Numbered from the stretch's first letter, positions 1 through 11,185 are shown. The stretch: DNA of 64,000 nucleotides from Eonycteris spelaea (GCA_003508835.1 PUFA01000288.1:744001-808000), one strand, 5' to 3'. Program-made: numbers and translations. The notes: generated by a model not told the origin, from the letters alone.

Positions 1-429
1 AAGAAACCAGCTCTGGTGGGTGGCAAGGCACTAGGGACAGGTTGCTCAATTTTCAAAGGAAGGTATATTATGGAGCCTCATAATGCTACAGGCAAAGAGT
101 AGATTTATTTCATGAGAATTCTCTATCTAGAGAGAAATAAGGCATCCATCAAGGCCATATGAGTTTTGAGTAAAGACCCTTAGCTACTGCAAATCCAAAA
201 ACTGTAGTTCCAAAATCAGAGAAAGCTGTTTTAGAAATGCTTTAAAAATTAAATACAGCTCTTTCATTTCTTTCTTCATTATTGAATGAGCACACACACA
301 ATTGTTTTCATAAACACGTGAACATATCACAGTCCTCAAGGATGTGGACTCCAGCACTAACAGCCTTTGTCACAAATATTGGCAGATTGTCACCTCACTG
401 TGACGGGGATTTTATATCTGGAAAACCAT
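1..429. other. Unique AT-rich sequence, nothing recognised
   Basis: I see no gene and no repeat I can name. The segment is AT-rich, with a short ACACACAC run near 290, and runs up to the MIR that begins near 430. Confidence 0.5.
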
Positions 430-535
430 GACAGAACCTACCTCATAGGGCTGTTGTGAGGAATAAAGAAGGTAAGGCATGTAAGTAATAAAACAGACCC
501 TGGCACATGCTAAATAACTTGCATTATAATTACTA
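430..535 (+). mobile_element. MIR SINE, 3' half
   Basis: The block reads like the conserved end of the mammalian-wide MIR: TACCTCATAGGGCTGTTGTG, then AGGAATAAA, then CTGGCACATGCTAAATAA. MIR is a tRNA-derived SINE mobilised by L2 and long extinct. The copy is 5' truncated and in the sense orientation. The two short antisense open frames across it are chance. Confidence 0.8.
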
Positions 536-1074
536 TGCATACAAAAGTACATACTAGTATACATGGGCAACTGTGCAGCCTCCAAACAGACATCCTGTGC
601 TTGCACACCTGCATATCAGCATCATCATGAAGTGTACAACCACACACATGCATAGTGGGCACAATCTTTGATCCATCTGGACATAAATGATACATCTCCC
701 AGCACCATGCAGGGTGTTTAGACACACAGTGGCAACAGGTGTGTCACTCCTGGGCCTAGATCAGCAGCGGTTCCCTGCAACCTCAGAGAGCACCTACTAC
801 TTGATGCCTGGCCTGTCCCTGCCTTATCCTGTCATTCTCTGGGATGCACAGGTGGCAAGACTCCAGCTTTTCCAACATCATTATCCCACATTCTCTTTAT
901 GCGCAGTGTCCTGGTCTGTCAGAGGAGCCCACACATCTTTACGGTCCACTGCTTTCTGTCCTGAGTCACAGCCAAACTGGCCCACACCAGTTCCCCATGG
1001 GACACGACAGCCTGCACAGTGTACCTACTGGTTTTAGAAAAGCCTCGGCTGAGTAAAAACCTTCCAATGTTCTC
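536..1074. other. Unique sequence, nothing recognised
   Basis: No repeat or gene is recognised. A 116-codon plus frame (687-1037) crosses it but resembles no protein I know. It has no splice context I can defend and is overlapped by another frame on the same strand. Confidence 0.45.
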
Positions 1075-1440
1075 TATTTTTCCGGTGTAAAGTCCAAACT
1101 CCTTTAAAACATGTGCAAGGTCAGATACCAGCTGCCTTCAGCCTGCCGTGCAGCCCTTCCCACCCCTCCACCGTGAACTGCTTCCCACTCCAAAACTGCT
1201 GTCTGCTTTCATGGCTTTAGGGCCCTCTTCATGCCATTCTCTACCCAGTAAGCTTCATCTTAGTTTTCAAAGTCCAGCTCAAACACCAGCATGCTCATTT
1301 CCTTTTCTGTACCCACTTTCTTCTTTGCTGCCTGGGGTGGAACTGCTTTTGCTGCATTGAGAGGATCCAACTGGATAAAGTCTGCCTTCTCTCACTAGTC
1401 TCTATCTTAAATCCTCTGGCCCCACAGTGAGCATGGCCCA
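1075..1440 (+). mobile_element. L2 LINE fragment
   Basis: The segment carries phrases typical of the 3' part of L2 in sense: AAAGTCCAAACTCCTTTAAA near the start and AAAGTCCAGCTCAAACACC near 1268. It is degraded and ends where a 5S-derived SINE interrupts it. L2 is an ancient CR1-clade LINE and this copy has no coding potential. Confidence 0.55.
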
Positions 1441-1449
1441 TTTTACTTA

Positions 1450-1616
1450 TTTTTTTTTTTTAGGTGAGTCAACCCTTGGTTTGACCTCACAGACTGCAAG
1501 GACCTTGTCAGTTTACAATCCCTTATTTTTTATGCCTACTACAGCACCTAGTCTTCCTACTTGGTCTCCCATCCAGGTACTAACCAGGTTAGACCCCGCT
1601 TAGCTTCTGAGATCTA
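1450..1616 (-). mobile_element. 5S rRNA-derived SINE (MEG-RL-like), copy 1
   Basis: Read on the minus strand, 1616-1535 matches the 3' two thirds of 5S rRNA: AGAAGCTAAGCGGGGTCTAA, then TGGTTAGTACCTGGATGGGA, GACC, and GGTGCTGTA at the end. This covers the A-box/intermediate-element/C-box region that forms the internal polymerase III promoter. It is followed by a non-ribosomal tail (1534-1462: TGTAAACTGACAAGGTCCTT, CAAACCAAGGGTTG) and a run of 12 A on the minus strand (1461-1450). The same tail follows 5S sequence at 28939-29015, so this is a repeat family, not a 5S pseudogene. The first ~40 bases of 5S are missing, and I could not define a convincing target duplication. It sits between two stretches of L2. 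5S-headed SINEs with a long tail are known from fruit bats as MEG-RL; the family name is from memory. Confidence 0.8.
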
Positions 1617-1634
1617 CTCTTTCCTTTACTCTTT

Positions 1635-1738
1635 ATAGCTTTATTCACATCGGCTTCCGTCCTGGGCCTCAAATATGCCAAATGTTTTTGTGCCTCTGGG
1701 TCTTTGAACTGGCTGTGCTCTCTGCCCCAGCAAACACA

Positions 1739-1780
<42 letters not shown>

Positions 1781-2095
1781 CCCAGGCTATTTGCACAGCC
1801 ACTGCCTTTTTATCCTTCAATTTTCAGTTCAAAAGCTCCCCCCACAGAGAGGTCTTCCAGATTCCCCTATCCAAAAGACCCCTTTTCCCTGTTACTCTCT
1901 AGGTTGTTACACTTTAATTTCCTTCATAGCACTTTTCACAGCCTGTGATTACCTTATTCAATTATCTGTTTCCTGTTTCTTGCCTGTTCTCCCAGTTAGA
2001 TTGTCAGCTTTGTATGTTCTCGATCATGCCTGCTTGATCACTACTGCAGCCCAGCACCTGCTACACAGGAAGCGCTCCATGAACGGTAGGTCTGT
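1635..2095 (+). mobile_element. L2 LINE 3' end
   Basis: This is a well-preserved L2 3' region in sense: a CTCTGCCCCAG phrase, then AGAGAGGTCTTCCAGATTCC, CTTCATAGCACTTTTCACAG, and GCCCAGCACCTGCTAC near the end. A CA microsatellite (1733-1778) has grown inside it. The 145-codon and 88-codon plus frames here are chance frames through L2 and the CA repeat. Confidence 0.75.
1733..1778. repeat. (CA)n microsatellite
   Basis: About 22 CA units with one CACC interruption near 1745, inside the L2 fragment. In translation it gives the poly-His/Thr and poly-Val/Cys frames seen here, which are not proteins. Confidence 0.95.
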
Positions 2096-2284
2096 TTCCC
2101 CACATGGCACTGAGTTGCTGAAGGATGAGGACTGTGGCTAATAGTCACACCTTTCTTTTCTCTAATTATCTGACTACCCACCAGTGTAGAAGCCCTGGAT
2201 ATTATCTTTGCAAAAGGTAAAACTCTGTCCTCTCAGGCAAAACTAAGAAAAACAGAGCTGATTTGTTTGAAGCAGGGATGTAGG

Positions 2285-2390
2285 GAGCCCGTACATGCAC
2301 ATACACATTCATGCATGAACACACACACATACATGCACACACACTCACATACATACATGTATACAAACACACACACTTACACACATTCTC
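2285..2390. repeat. Imperfect CA/CATA-rich simple repeat
   Basis: A mixture of ACACAC, CATACA and CATGCA units ending near CTCTCTCTTATT. It is a decayed microsatellite. Confidence 0.85.
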
Positions 2391-2480
2391 TCTCTTATTG
2401 GTTTGGGGCCTCTCCCTGGAATCACCATGGCTTTGATGAGCTAAGTATAAAAAGCACACTAATGAGTTCTCTGAAGTATG

Positions 2481-2779
2481 TGCTTTGGTCTGAATATTTG
2501 CGCCCTCAAAATCCATATGTTAAATCCTAACTCCCAATGTGATGGTATTGGGGTTGGGGCCTTTGGTAGGTGATTAGGTTATGAGGGTGGGGCCTCATGA
2601 GTGGCTTTAGTTCTGTTATCAAAGAGGCCCCATAGAGCTCCTTCACCCCTTCTGCCATGTGAAGACATAGTTTGCAGTCTGAGACCCAGAAGATGAGCCT
2701 TACCCATACATGCTGGCATCCTAATTTCAAACTAGCCAGTCTGTGATTTTTTTTTTTTATTATAGACTGAAGGACTACA
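2481..2779 (+). mobile_element. MLT1-type (ERVL-MaLR) solo LTR
   Basis: The segment opens TGCTTTGGTCTGAATATTTG and contains CCATATGTTAAATCCTAACT, GTGATGGTATTGGGGTTGGG, GGTGATTAGGTTATGAGGGT and GCCATGTGAAGACA, the order found in MLT1A-type LTRs. It closes with GGACTACA, giving TG...CA termini about 300 bases apart. No internal retroviral sequence or second LTR is beside it, so it is a solo LTR. I did not find a 5-bp target duplication. Confidence 0.75.
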
Positions 2780-3679
2780 AAAGACTTATGTGTTCCTTAC
2801 TCTAATTTCTGGACTTCCTGGAAGAGAAAGAGTCAACCAGCCTCAGAGGAAAATATAGCCAGAGACCTTCTCACTTGTTTGCTGAGTCCTAACAGACCTC
2901 TGGAGTAGTTAAACTGATTGGAAGCAGGGAACTGGAAGATCTCAAGAAGAATGAGGAGACTCCACAAGAGGGACCCTCATAGAGCATCACACCTCACTGT
3001 GGGCAGTGAGATCTGCCAAGCCACTGTTAGAATCCTCTGAACCAGAGGGTGCCCTCTGATGAGCCTGAGGCACTTCATCATTAAAACACAGACTGGCAGA
3101 GAGGGAAAGGGCACTGGAGTTATGCACTGTAATTGTCAGGGCTTGCCAGAGCAGCAGAACCCATAGAATGTGTATATAGAGAGAGATTTTTTAAAGGAGT
3201 TTGCCCATGTGATTATTATCAATCATCACATTCACCAAGACTCATTTGATGCAACAAGAATCTGAGCCACAAAGAGTTGCAGGTTGGTACCCCAAGCCAC
3301 AGCCTGGAATGCAGGTCTCCTGCTTTCTTATTGAGTGTACCCTTCGTTCCTGGGCTGCCTCTTAGAAGCTGGCCCATAAGCACACAACTCTTCTGACTTC
3401 TGAACCTGAAGAATCTCTAAAGCTCATCTTAGTCAACCTCCTGCCATTCGAGCCATTGTCCCAAACCCCAGAATGCCAGAGCCCTTCTTTAGAACTTCCT
3501 CTAAAGCTACAGTGTATGGTGAACAGAGAACACTTCTGGATCAGCCTTTGCTCTCCCTGCCACTCTCATACTCCTTCTGGTCCATGTGGCACCACTCCCT
3601 GTCCTGTTTCCTGGTTTCTGAGTGTCCACATGCTCTGTCCTTCCCCAGAACCCTCCTCTACAGCACTGCACCCCTCTCT
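2780..3679. other. Mostly unique sequence with one unclassified old repeat
   Basis: Around 3128-3310 the text (CAGGGCTTGCCAGAGCAGCA, then a TATATAGAGAGAGATTTT stretch and GCCCATGTGATTATTA) resembles a common LTR-like placental repeat opening 'CAGGGTTCTCCAGAGAAACAG'. I cannot name the family. The rest shows nothing I can identify. Confidence 0.4.
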
Positions 3680-3845
3680 CCCGTGAGCTAGCTGTGCAAT
3701 CTTAAGTGGAAGCACCACTCCCCTGCCTGTGTCCTCATCTGCAAAATAAAGATGATGATAGTGTATAACCCACGGGCTTCCAGGACTAAATATGTCAATG
3801 CTTGTGACGCAGTACAGCAGGCCTGGTACAGAGCAGCTTTTGCCA
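3680..3845 (+). mobile_element. MIR SINE
   Basis: Sense MIR features in order: CTGTGCAATCTTAAGT, TCCTCATCTGCAAAATAAAG, GATGATGATAGTGTATAACC, and GCCTGGTACAGAG. Much diverged. Confidence 0.7.
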
Positions 3846-6089
3846 TTCTCTGCTGTTTGGGCCCCCAGAGGCATTTTTATGTGCCAGGATTCCAGAGGAG
3901 AGGTGGAAGAGTCTTGATTACCAGAGACGGAGTCCTCTCAGCATGGGAGCATCTTCCACACAGATGACAAGATGTGTGATCCTCCCTCAAATGGATGGGA
4001 ATCAACTGGCTTCCTGTCTTCTCCTGAGCTGCCAGGGGAGCTCCATTCTTCCTGCTCTTCCTGTCCAGTACAAAGCCAAATGTTTGCATTGTTCTCCATG
4101 ATACGGGACATTCCTTATGTTATCTTACTCAATCCACACAAAAGCCCCTTGACAGAATTTGCCCTACAGGAGAACTAAGGTGAATCCAAAGCATGAACTA
4201 AGAACCGCAAAGTTGGTTTTGTCAAAGTCACAATGTCTAGTACTCCAGGAAGGCAGAGAAACAGTGTCCCTGAGCTTCTGGAGCCCTGGCAGCCACAGGG
4301 TGAGCTACCCAATGCTAACCAGCCACCACCACTGGGCAGAACAACTTTCACTGGGTAACGGGCGTGGTTTACAGAGAAAAACACTGTTCGACAAGGGAGG
4401 AAAGGTAAAGAAAATATCCAAGAGAGAAAGAAAACTTTGGCAATAGGAAAGGAATTTTAGGAGGGAGAGAGACTTGCTTGATTTAATGGGTAAACTCAAC
4501 AGGTACAAAGAGCCCTTGTTTGTAGGATGTATAAGCTCACCTAGTTTACATCAGGATGCTGTTAAGAAACAAAGTGGGAAAAGGAGAAAGAGGGTTTCAG
4601 GCCTCTTCTTACCTTATCACCAGTTCAGCTGTAGGGCCAAGTGTGGCAGATGACACAGGTGAGGAGGCAGGAACCCTTTCACCTTCAGCCCTGCCCTTCT
4701 GCCCCAGTCTGAGGCCATCTCAGGCCCTAGAGTTCCTACTCTGTCAAACCTCACATGGTGTCACAGGACATCCTCTTTCCTAATGATGCAGGAAGCTACA
4801 AAGAAGTCTGGAGAATCATAAAATACAGTGGCCTTTACACTGTGACACAGGTTAAAATTGCTCTACAAGTAAGCTTCAGACTTTGCAAAATCGAATTTCA
4901 AATAATCTGTTGTCAAGACCAAATTTCAAATTGTTCATCTCTGTGTTTCTTAATTATTTCAGGGCATCAAGGACACAATTATTAAGGCAGCTATTCACCT
5001 GAAGTGTGCACATGTGTGTGTGTGTGTATGCCTAAATATGTGTGTATGCACATGGGTATGTATGTGTGTGTGTTTGCTTGATTGCTTAGGTAACTTTTCT
5101 GTCTCTTAAATGTATGGTAAGAATGTGTCCATGCCGCCACCTTTAGGAAGGGTCAGTTCTTGGCCAGCCCAACCTGGCGTCAGGGGGCAGCAGTGAGTGG
5201 TCCACAGCAGAGGTAGCTCTTATTTCAGATTCAAACACCACACACAGGACTGCCAGTAAATCCACCACCCAAAATATGGCATCCATGGATCTGAGACGAC
5301 AAGAAGCTTTCAGAGAGGTCAGGAACTTAGGCTCCTAGCTCGTTCCTCACACAGAAACACCTCCCCAGACGTGGAGTATCTACCTACATTACGTCCAGTG
5401 TGGACAGTGTGACATTAGGCTCCTTACTAGCCTGCCTCCCGTTGTCATGCCTTTCCATCTCTTACACCACTTAGTGTGTTTTCAGCTGAAAGTAACAGAA
5501 AAATCCACTGGCAGAGACAAACTGCAAGCAGTCACTTCTCAGGTCTAACCACAAGTCCGCATGCCAGGCGTTGCTCACCCAGGATGGTGGAGCAGCTGAA
5601 GGATAACATCAAGAAACTGCCCACATTCTACCTCTCCACTCTGCATCCTCATGGATTGCAGACACCTCCCTTCTTGTTTGCAGAATGGCTGTAAGCAGTT
5701 CCCAAATGGAATTGTCGACATAGCCATGTCCACAGACAACAAAAGGGACTTTTTTCCCTACAACTGTTTTGTCAAGGAAAATCTTCTTTAAAACTCTCCA
5801 AGTGACTTTTCTTCAACCTCTCTGTATTTGAAATGGGTCATAATCCCATTAACTAGTCAGAAAATAAACTGGAAAAGCAAAAATCTGGTATCTTCAGCCC
5901 ATTGTGGGTGATGAAGGGATAATTTGAGAAAGCAAACACCAGTGTATGTGTTGGTGCCGTCTACCAAGGAGTTCATGCTCCCCAAACACAATAGCATTGG
6001 CACCTGCTATTCCCTCTGGCCTTACTGTCTGCCCCTCCCCAACCCCTTTTTTACATGCAAACCTCTACTCTATCTACAAAGTTCTAACC
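3846..6089. other. Unique sequence with a TG-rich repeat
   Basis: No gene is recognised. The segment contains a TG/ATG-rich simple repeat at about 5010-5073. A weak MIR-like phrase (TTATCTTACTCAATCCACAC) lies near 4119. The open frames of 60-95 codons overlap one another in several frames and look like chance. Confidence 0.45.
5010..5073. repeat. TG/TATG-rich microsatellite
   Basis: Runs of TGTGTG broken by ATGCCTAAATA and ATGCACATGGG. It is a decayed dinucleotide repeat. Confidence 0.85.
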
Positions 6090-6325
6090 CATCCTCTGTG
6101 AACATCCTTGACCCCACCACATAGAGTTGCTTTATTAGATTCACATCTGCACAATATATTTACTAGCTTCCACTTCCACATCTGTTACTTGAATGTTGAA
6201 CTCCGTGCTTTCAGAGACCATGTCCTTACTTGTTGTGTATGCTCCCACCTCACCCCACACCAAGCCCAGTACTATTCAGCTTATAGTCTACCCTTTATAA
6301 ATTTCAATGAATGAATGAGCAACTA
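6090..6325 (+). mobile_element. L2 LINE 3' end, diverged
   Basis: In order it shows an AGAGACCATGTCCTTACTTG phrase, then CCAAGCCCAGTACTATTCAG, and an ending ATTTCAATGAATGAATGAG, which is the order of the L2 3' terminus ending in a TGAA-type tail. Divergence is high, so this call is moderate. Confidence 0.45.
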
Positions 6326-6329
6326 AATG

Positions 6330-6625
6330 GTTGAATAAGTTGATGTATAATTAAGTTAAAGTATAACCTACTTGGTGCTTATACCACTTAGGATCTTTGG
6401 AATGTCTAAGAAAGCAACAGTTTGGGTATAGCCCTTTCTAAGTCAACAGGCTATGACTGCTCTCATTGGTTCAAATGTCGTCCCTGTTCTCAAGAAGAAG
6501 GAGATGAGAACTGCTATCTCTCAGTGGCATGAGACCTGCACTCAGTGTGTCCAGACCTCAGTGTGGCCCCTCATGATAGTACATTTAGAAAATATTGCTT
6601 CTCAAAATCCAATATATATGTTTAT
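6330..6625. other. Unique sequence
   Basis: No element is recognised. A 167-codon plus frame (6453-6956) runs from here into the antisense LTR next door and is therefore not a gene. Confidence 0.5.
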
Positions 6626-7125
6626 TCCTATCACTATTGTAACAAATTACCATTTATGCAGTACCATAAAACAGCATAAATTTATTGCCTCACAGTTTTG
6701 TAGTTCAAAGTCCAATACAGATCTCACTGGTCTACAATCAAGGTGTGGATGGGGCCGTGTTCCTTTCTGGAGGTGGTTCAAAACAGTCCAGCTTCTAGAG
6801 GCCACCTGCATGACTTGGTCCCTGGTCCTTTTCTCCAACTTGAAACCAGTCACGGTGGGCTGGGTCTTTCTAACGTCAGTTGTCTCTGACCCTTCTTCTT
6901 TTGTCTCATCTCACTTTCTAACCACAGCTAAGAAAAGGCTGGATGTTAATTTTTAAAGACTTATGTGATTAGATGGTTTCTATCCAATAATCCATGATAT
7001 TCTCCCTTTTCATTACCTTCAGCGCATCTACAAAGCCCCTGGTGCTATGTAACGTAGCATACTTACACATTCCGGGGGTTGAGAAGTGAATATCCTTAGG
7101 CCATTATTCTGCCTACCATGCATGA
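6626..7125 (-). mobile_element. MLT1-type (ERVL-MaLR) LTR, antisense
   Basis: The plus strand reads the reverse complement of an MLT1B-like LTR: GTAACAAATTACCATTTATG, CATAAATTTATTGCCTCACA, TCAAGGTGTGGATGGGGCCG, CCAGCTTCTAGAGGCCACCT, CTTATGTGATTAGATGGTTT, and GGCCATTATTCTGCCTACCA at the end. About 500 bases, close to full length for the LTR, with no internal region beside it. The frames through it are meaningless. Confidence 0.7.
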
Positions 7126-7179
7126 GGAAGAGTCACTGAGGAACTTGGTAAGTGGAGTCTTGGGCCATGCCTGCAATAT

Positions 7180-7268
7180 TCTGATTCAGAAAGTGTTTGG
7201 GATGAGGCCCACCCCTGATGATTCTACTATGAGTAGCCTAAGGAGCCCTCTTTGAGAAAACACTAATG
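7180..7268 (+). mobile_element. MER5-like hAT-Charlie fragment
   Basis: The phrases ATTCTGATTCAGAAAGTGTT, GGGATGAGGCCCACCCCTGA and CTTTGAGAAAACACTA follow the order of the 3' half of MER5A, a short non-autonomous hAT element. It is 5' truncated. Confidence 0.45.
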
Positions 7269-9079
7269 GGGCACAATAAGGCATTAGTATTTTCATGATT
7301 TCAGGTGAAGCATATAGGGGCTTTTGGAGAAGGGAAAGAAGGGACGTTCATGCCCATCTCAGAGGTGGAACCTGGCATCAAGACTGAGAGAAGGGACAGT
7401 TTTGAGTGTGGTTTGGCCAAGGCTGGGGCTCAAATCTTCAGGCACCAAGTCAGGTGCTTCTAGCACCCTCCTTGCCAATAAGTGTCACCCCAGAAATTGA
7501 CAGTGTTCACACATCCCTCCTCAGAGACAAGATGGCAACCAGCATCACAGGATGAAGGACATGAAACTGCCCTGGAGGCTGCTCTATGTGGAGAAAGGGT
7601 GGCAATCATCCCAGCTTTCTGATGTGAATCAGATTACCTCCCACAGTGTCCCCACAAGTCTGAAGCAGTTATTGGAAAATGTGACCATACCTTTTCCACT
7701 TCCCAGGCTGGCTTTAGTGTGGCTTGTACCATACTGACTCTCTTACTCCCCCCGCCTCACCCCCTGCAGTTGCTGTTTTGGGGAGAGATTCCATTTTTTG
7801 GGAGGGGTCTCTACAAGTCTTCTGTTGCAAGCATTGACATGTGTGTTGTGTGCTGCGTTCCAATCTAATTATCACAGCTATAAAGAAGTGGGTGTGAAAT
7901 ACTGATTGAAAAATTTTGGTGCTTACCTTCTGTAATCTGGGAGAGTATGTGTGCCTGTCTGGTTAACAGGAGAGGGTTGTATTTTCTAGATCATTGATTT
8001 ATCATCATTAAGCCTCCAAATTCAGTGCCGTGTGAGTCGCATCAGGAGTTGCTTCTCTCGTTTCATTTATTTTGGCTGAAATCACCTCCAGCTTTCTGAA
8101 TGTTAAAATAGGCTGGATTGGATTTGTTTTGGTCACAACCCCTACCCTGACAATGTTATTTATCCCTTTTATGTTCAGAATGGATGATTTAGTGAGAACC
8201 TATCAATTATCTTGCACAGTATTGACTATAAAGAGAACACCCTCTGGTTTGTCATGCGGTATTGTGCCCAACCTTGCAGGAAGAGCAGGAGCTCCAACAT
8301 CAGTCCCTTTCCCTCTCACCAGGCACATGTGGACCAGCTCCCTGAAATACATAGTGGCATCCTGGCTGTGACAGGATTTCCCAGGAGAAGGATGGAGCAA
8401 GCAAGAGAAATAGGCAGCGTCCACATGACACAGGTTAAGGATTCAGGTAGTGGATTTAGGTTCTTAATTGAGGCAAATGCCCATCAGACTCAATAGAGTC
8501 TACATTTCCCTAAACCTACCCAATCCATCAGGGTACAGTTCACTCCGGCTCTGTGCTGGGGACCTTCAGTCACGGAGCTTTGCCTCCTGATTCATCTAGA
8601 AGCAGGTACAGCATCATCTTAAGACATAGGCATGCTTTCACACACAGAGACACACAAAGGAACAAGGACACACAGTCACATGGTCACACACATAGACATT
8701 CATACAAATGACAGTCGCATGGATGCATAGACATTCACTTCCTGTCACCCGCTCTTTCTTCACAGCAGTCGTTACAAAGCTAAATTATTTAATCACCTTG
8801 CTTTCCATCTCTCTTTCTATGTCTGAAATGTTTAGCAAATCTCTTATCTTTCTGCCTGCCTTCTTGTAGGTAGCTGTACTCAGCTCATGTGATGGGTGTC
8901 ACTTCCCAACACCATCCCCTATGGTTTCTTCCCCTTTCTGCCATCCTCATACTGATTAACTCAATGGACTCACTTTGAACTTTACATGATAAAGAAATGA
9001 ATTCATATAGTACAAAGGCACTGAGATTTTGGAGCTTATCTATAGATCACCTAGCATTACTTGAACTCATGCAGTCTTC
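7269..9079. other. Unique sequence
   Basis: No gene or named repeat is recognised over 1.8 kb. There is a loose CACA-rich patch at 8640-8700. The open frames (60-99 codons) overlap on both strands around 8070-8500 and resemble nothing. Confidence 0.45.
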
Positions 9080-9225
9080 CAAACAGGAAGGTGCTATGTG
9101 AAAGCAGAGACAGTTTCTGCCTTATACCGCCCCAACCCTCTGACACCCAACATGCAGCAGGCCTTCATCAGCAGGTGTAGAATGAGTGAGTGAATGAATG
9201 AAAAAGTGAATGAAGGAATGCACCT
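9080..9225 (+). mobile_element. L2 LINE 3' terminus
   Basis: The end of L2 in sense: CAACATGCAGCAGGCCTTCA followed by a GAATGAGTGAGTGAATGAAT-type tail. Confidence 0.45.
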
Positions 9226-9734
9226 TGAAGAAGGCCACATGCCCTGCTTCTAAGTACCTGCATTTCTCTAGCCTGACCACAAAATCTAGACTGGATGTCC
9301 TTCCCTGGGCACACACAATGGCTGACTTGTTCTCTCGGGGCAAGGAGCTGTCACCCTGCTTTCATCCCCTGCCAGAGTGTGGCTGCATGCAGCAGGATGG
9401 CTTAGATCAAGTTCGCCATTGTCTTCAGCTCCTGCCGCAGTGCTTTTCTATAGCAGGAGCCTGATATACATACGCTACCTGACTGAATGGATAAACCAAT
9501 ATTGCTAGCACTTTGAGTCTACAAAGCCCTTTCATAGACCAACATCTCTCACCATCCAGATCTGTTTGATTCCTAGGTTCAGACAGTGAAATGTGGTGAC
9601 AAGAGAAACAGTGTGATCTGAATCTGCTGCTTCTTGAGTTAAAGATAGCAATACTCAGAATGCAGATTTTAAAATTGATCGACAGGGATCTTTTCATTTA
9701 ATCTTCTTAGATCTAAGTTCAGCTAGCAGGGTTA

Positions 9735-9890
9735 TCTGCATTTTAGTTCATTTGATCTTCACAATAATCTTTTGAGTGTAAGCATCCCCATGATAAATGA
9801 CAGTCTAGGTTCAGAAAGGCTGAGTGGTTTGCCAAGCAATACACAGCATGTGAATGGTAAAATCAGACCTGGAACTCAGCCACAGAATTC
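9735..9890 (-). mobile_element. MIR SINE, antisense
   Basis: Antisense MIR: ATTTGATCTTCACAATAATC, GATAAATGACAGTCTAGGTT, CAGAAAGGCTGAGTGGTTTG and ACACAGCATGTGAATGGTAA. This is the standard order of a reversed MIR core. Confidence 0.75.
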
Positions 9891-10154
9891 TCTCTCCCTT
9901 TGTGCTCTCTACAGAAACCCAAGAGACTATCTAAGAATAGAAACAGCATGGCCTGGATTCTCTAAGAAAGCCCTGATTTTAAATAGTATTCTGTTTACCT
10001 GTAAGCACACTAGAACTGTCAGGGCCTCATAAGTCCCACTGGAGAATGTGGTTTCCATTTGTCCCAGGCACGGTCCAAGTGGACATGGCATGCTGTACAT
10101 CAGATCACTTCAGACACTGACCACCAGACTCTGAGATCCAGCGTGTGAACCATT

Positions 10155-10168
10155 CCGCTAGAGGGCGC
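10155..10168 (+). promoter_or_regulatory. Candidate CTCF site
   Basis: CCGCTAGAGGGCGC matches the CTCF core CCASYAGRKGGCRS at 13 of 14 positions (G for A at position 3). The motif keeps two CpGs in CpG-poor surroundings. Occupancy cannot be judged from sequence. Confidence 0.4.
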
Positions 10169-10384
10169 TCCCCACCACCACCCTCCCTCTTGCCTACCAA
10201 GCTGCCCTCCTTATCTGCACCCGGCCTCCACAATTCCCACAGGACACCTCCTAGGGGAAGGCCTTCCCTCTTTTTCCTCACTCCCAGGAGTGAGGAAAAC
10301 TCAGGACTGGGAGAGCTGCCAAACCAGAGGGGCCCAGGCATCCAGACCACAACCCAGCCATCTCACTAAACACCACTTGAAACA

Positions 10385-10570
10385 TTGGCAGCATAATTGA
10401 CGTCTGTGCCTGTGAAAATGTAGGTCAGTGCTTGCATGCAAGGAGGAAAAAAGCACGACCATTGAAGTGAAAGACAGAGGGAAGTAATTACAAAATATAG
10501 ATTAAATAACCATCAGATAACAAGCCAAATAATAAGCATCAACACATGGAGATAAAGGAAAACAATTAAG
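10385..10570. promoter_or_regulatory. Candidate conserved noncoding block
   Basis: Non-repeat, AT-rich text holding a near-CRE (TGACGTCT at 10398-10405), a perfect 12-base palindrome CTTGCATGCAAG (10431-10442) and several TAATTA/TTAAAT-type cores. Low confidence without an alignment. Confidence 0.25.
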
Positions 10571-11029
10571 TCAGTGGATTGTAACTGGTTCCCAAACTTG
10601 TCAGGATGTTCCCCCTTCCTTCCCATTTATGATATATATTATACTGCTCCATTCCTGGGAAGCTGCTTGCTTCGGCTTGGAGCTGCCTCAACAGGAGTTA
10701 TTCTTAGTCACAAAGGGTATTGGGGCCTCATCCCTGCTGCAGGCTTTTCAGGCTTAGAAGCAGTTTGTAAATTCTAGAAGGGGACACTTAAGGATGTTTT
10801 TGAGAGTGCTGAGAGCCCAAGCCCTGAACTGAAGTTGTTGACCTTGGACAGCATTATCCATGAAATCATCCAAAAACTGCATGTCGAAAACCTCTGCTTA
10901 AATGGATCTGCCCCAGTACTTTTACAGCTTTGCCACTTCCACTGGCAATTTAACTGCCAGGGATAAAAAGGGCCAGAGACGGTTTCTGGAAAGTTGGGTA
11001 ATAGAGAATGTGTTTTGACCAGGTGTCAG

Positions 11030-11185
11030 GATATTCAGGTCTGGAGTTGTTTCTGCTGGTCTGCTATTAACCTACTGAATGACCTTGGTAAGTTAATCAA
11101 GCTCTCTTGGCCTCAGTTTCCTCATCAGTAAGACAAGGATTTTACAGGATGATTGTAAAACCATTAGCTTTCTAACAGGAGCTTT
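11030..11185 (+). mobile_element. MIR SINE
   Basis: Sense MIR: GTCTGCTATTAACCTACTGA, ATGACCTTGGTAAGTTAATC, and CCTCAGTTTCCTCATCAGTA. Well recognisable. Confidence 0.7.

Larger units (their letters stand above)
9891..11029. other. Unique sequence with candidate regulatory motifs
   Basis: No gene is recognised. It contains a CTCF-type motif at 10155-10168 and an AT-rich non-repeat block at 10385-10570, listed separately. The frames at 10105-10369 run through a CCCACC/CCCTC-rich patch on both strands and look like chance. Confidence 0.45.

Noticed and set aside
3040..3062. CTCF-like inverted motif (CCAGAGGGTGCCCTCTGATG)
   Set aside because: Two or more core mismatches on either strand. It looks like a chance near-palindrome.
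6453..6956. 167-codon plus-strand frame
   Set aside because: Most of it reads the antisense strand of an MLT1-type LTR.
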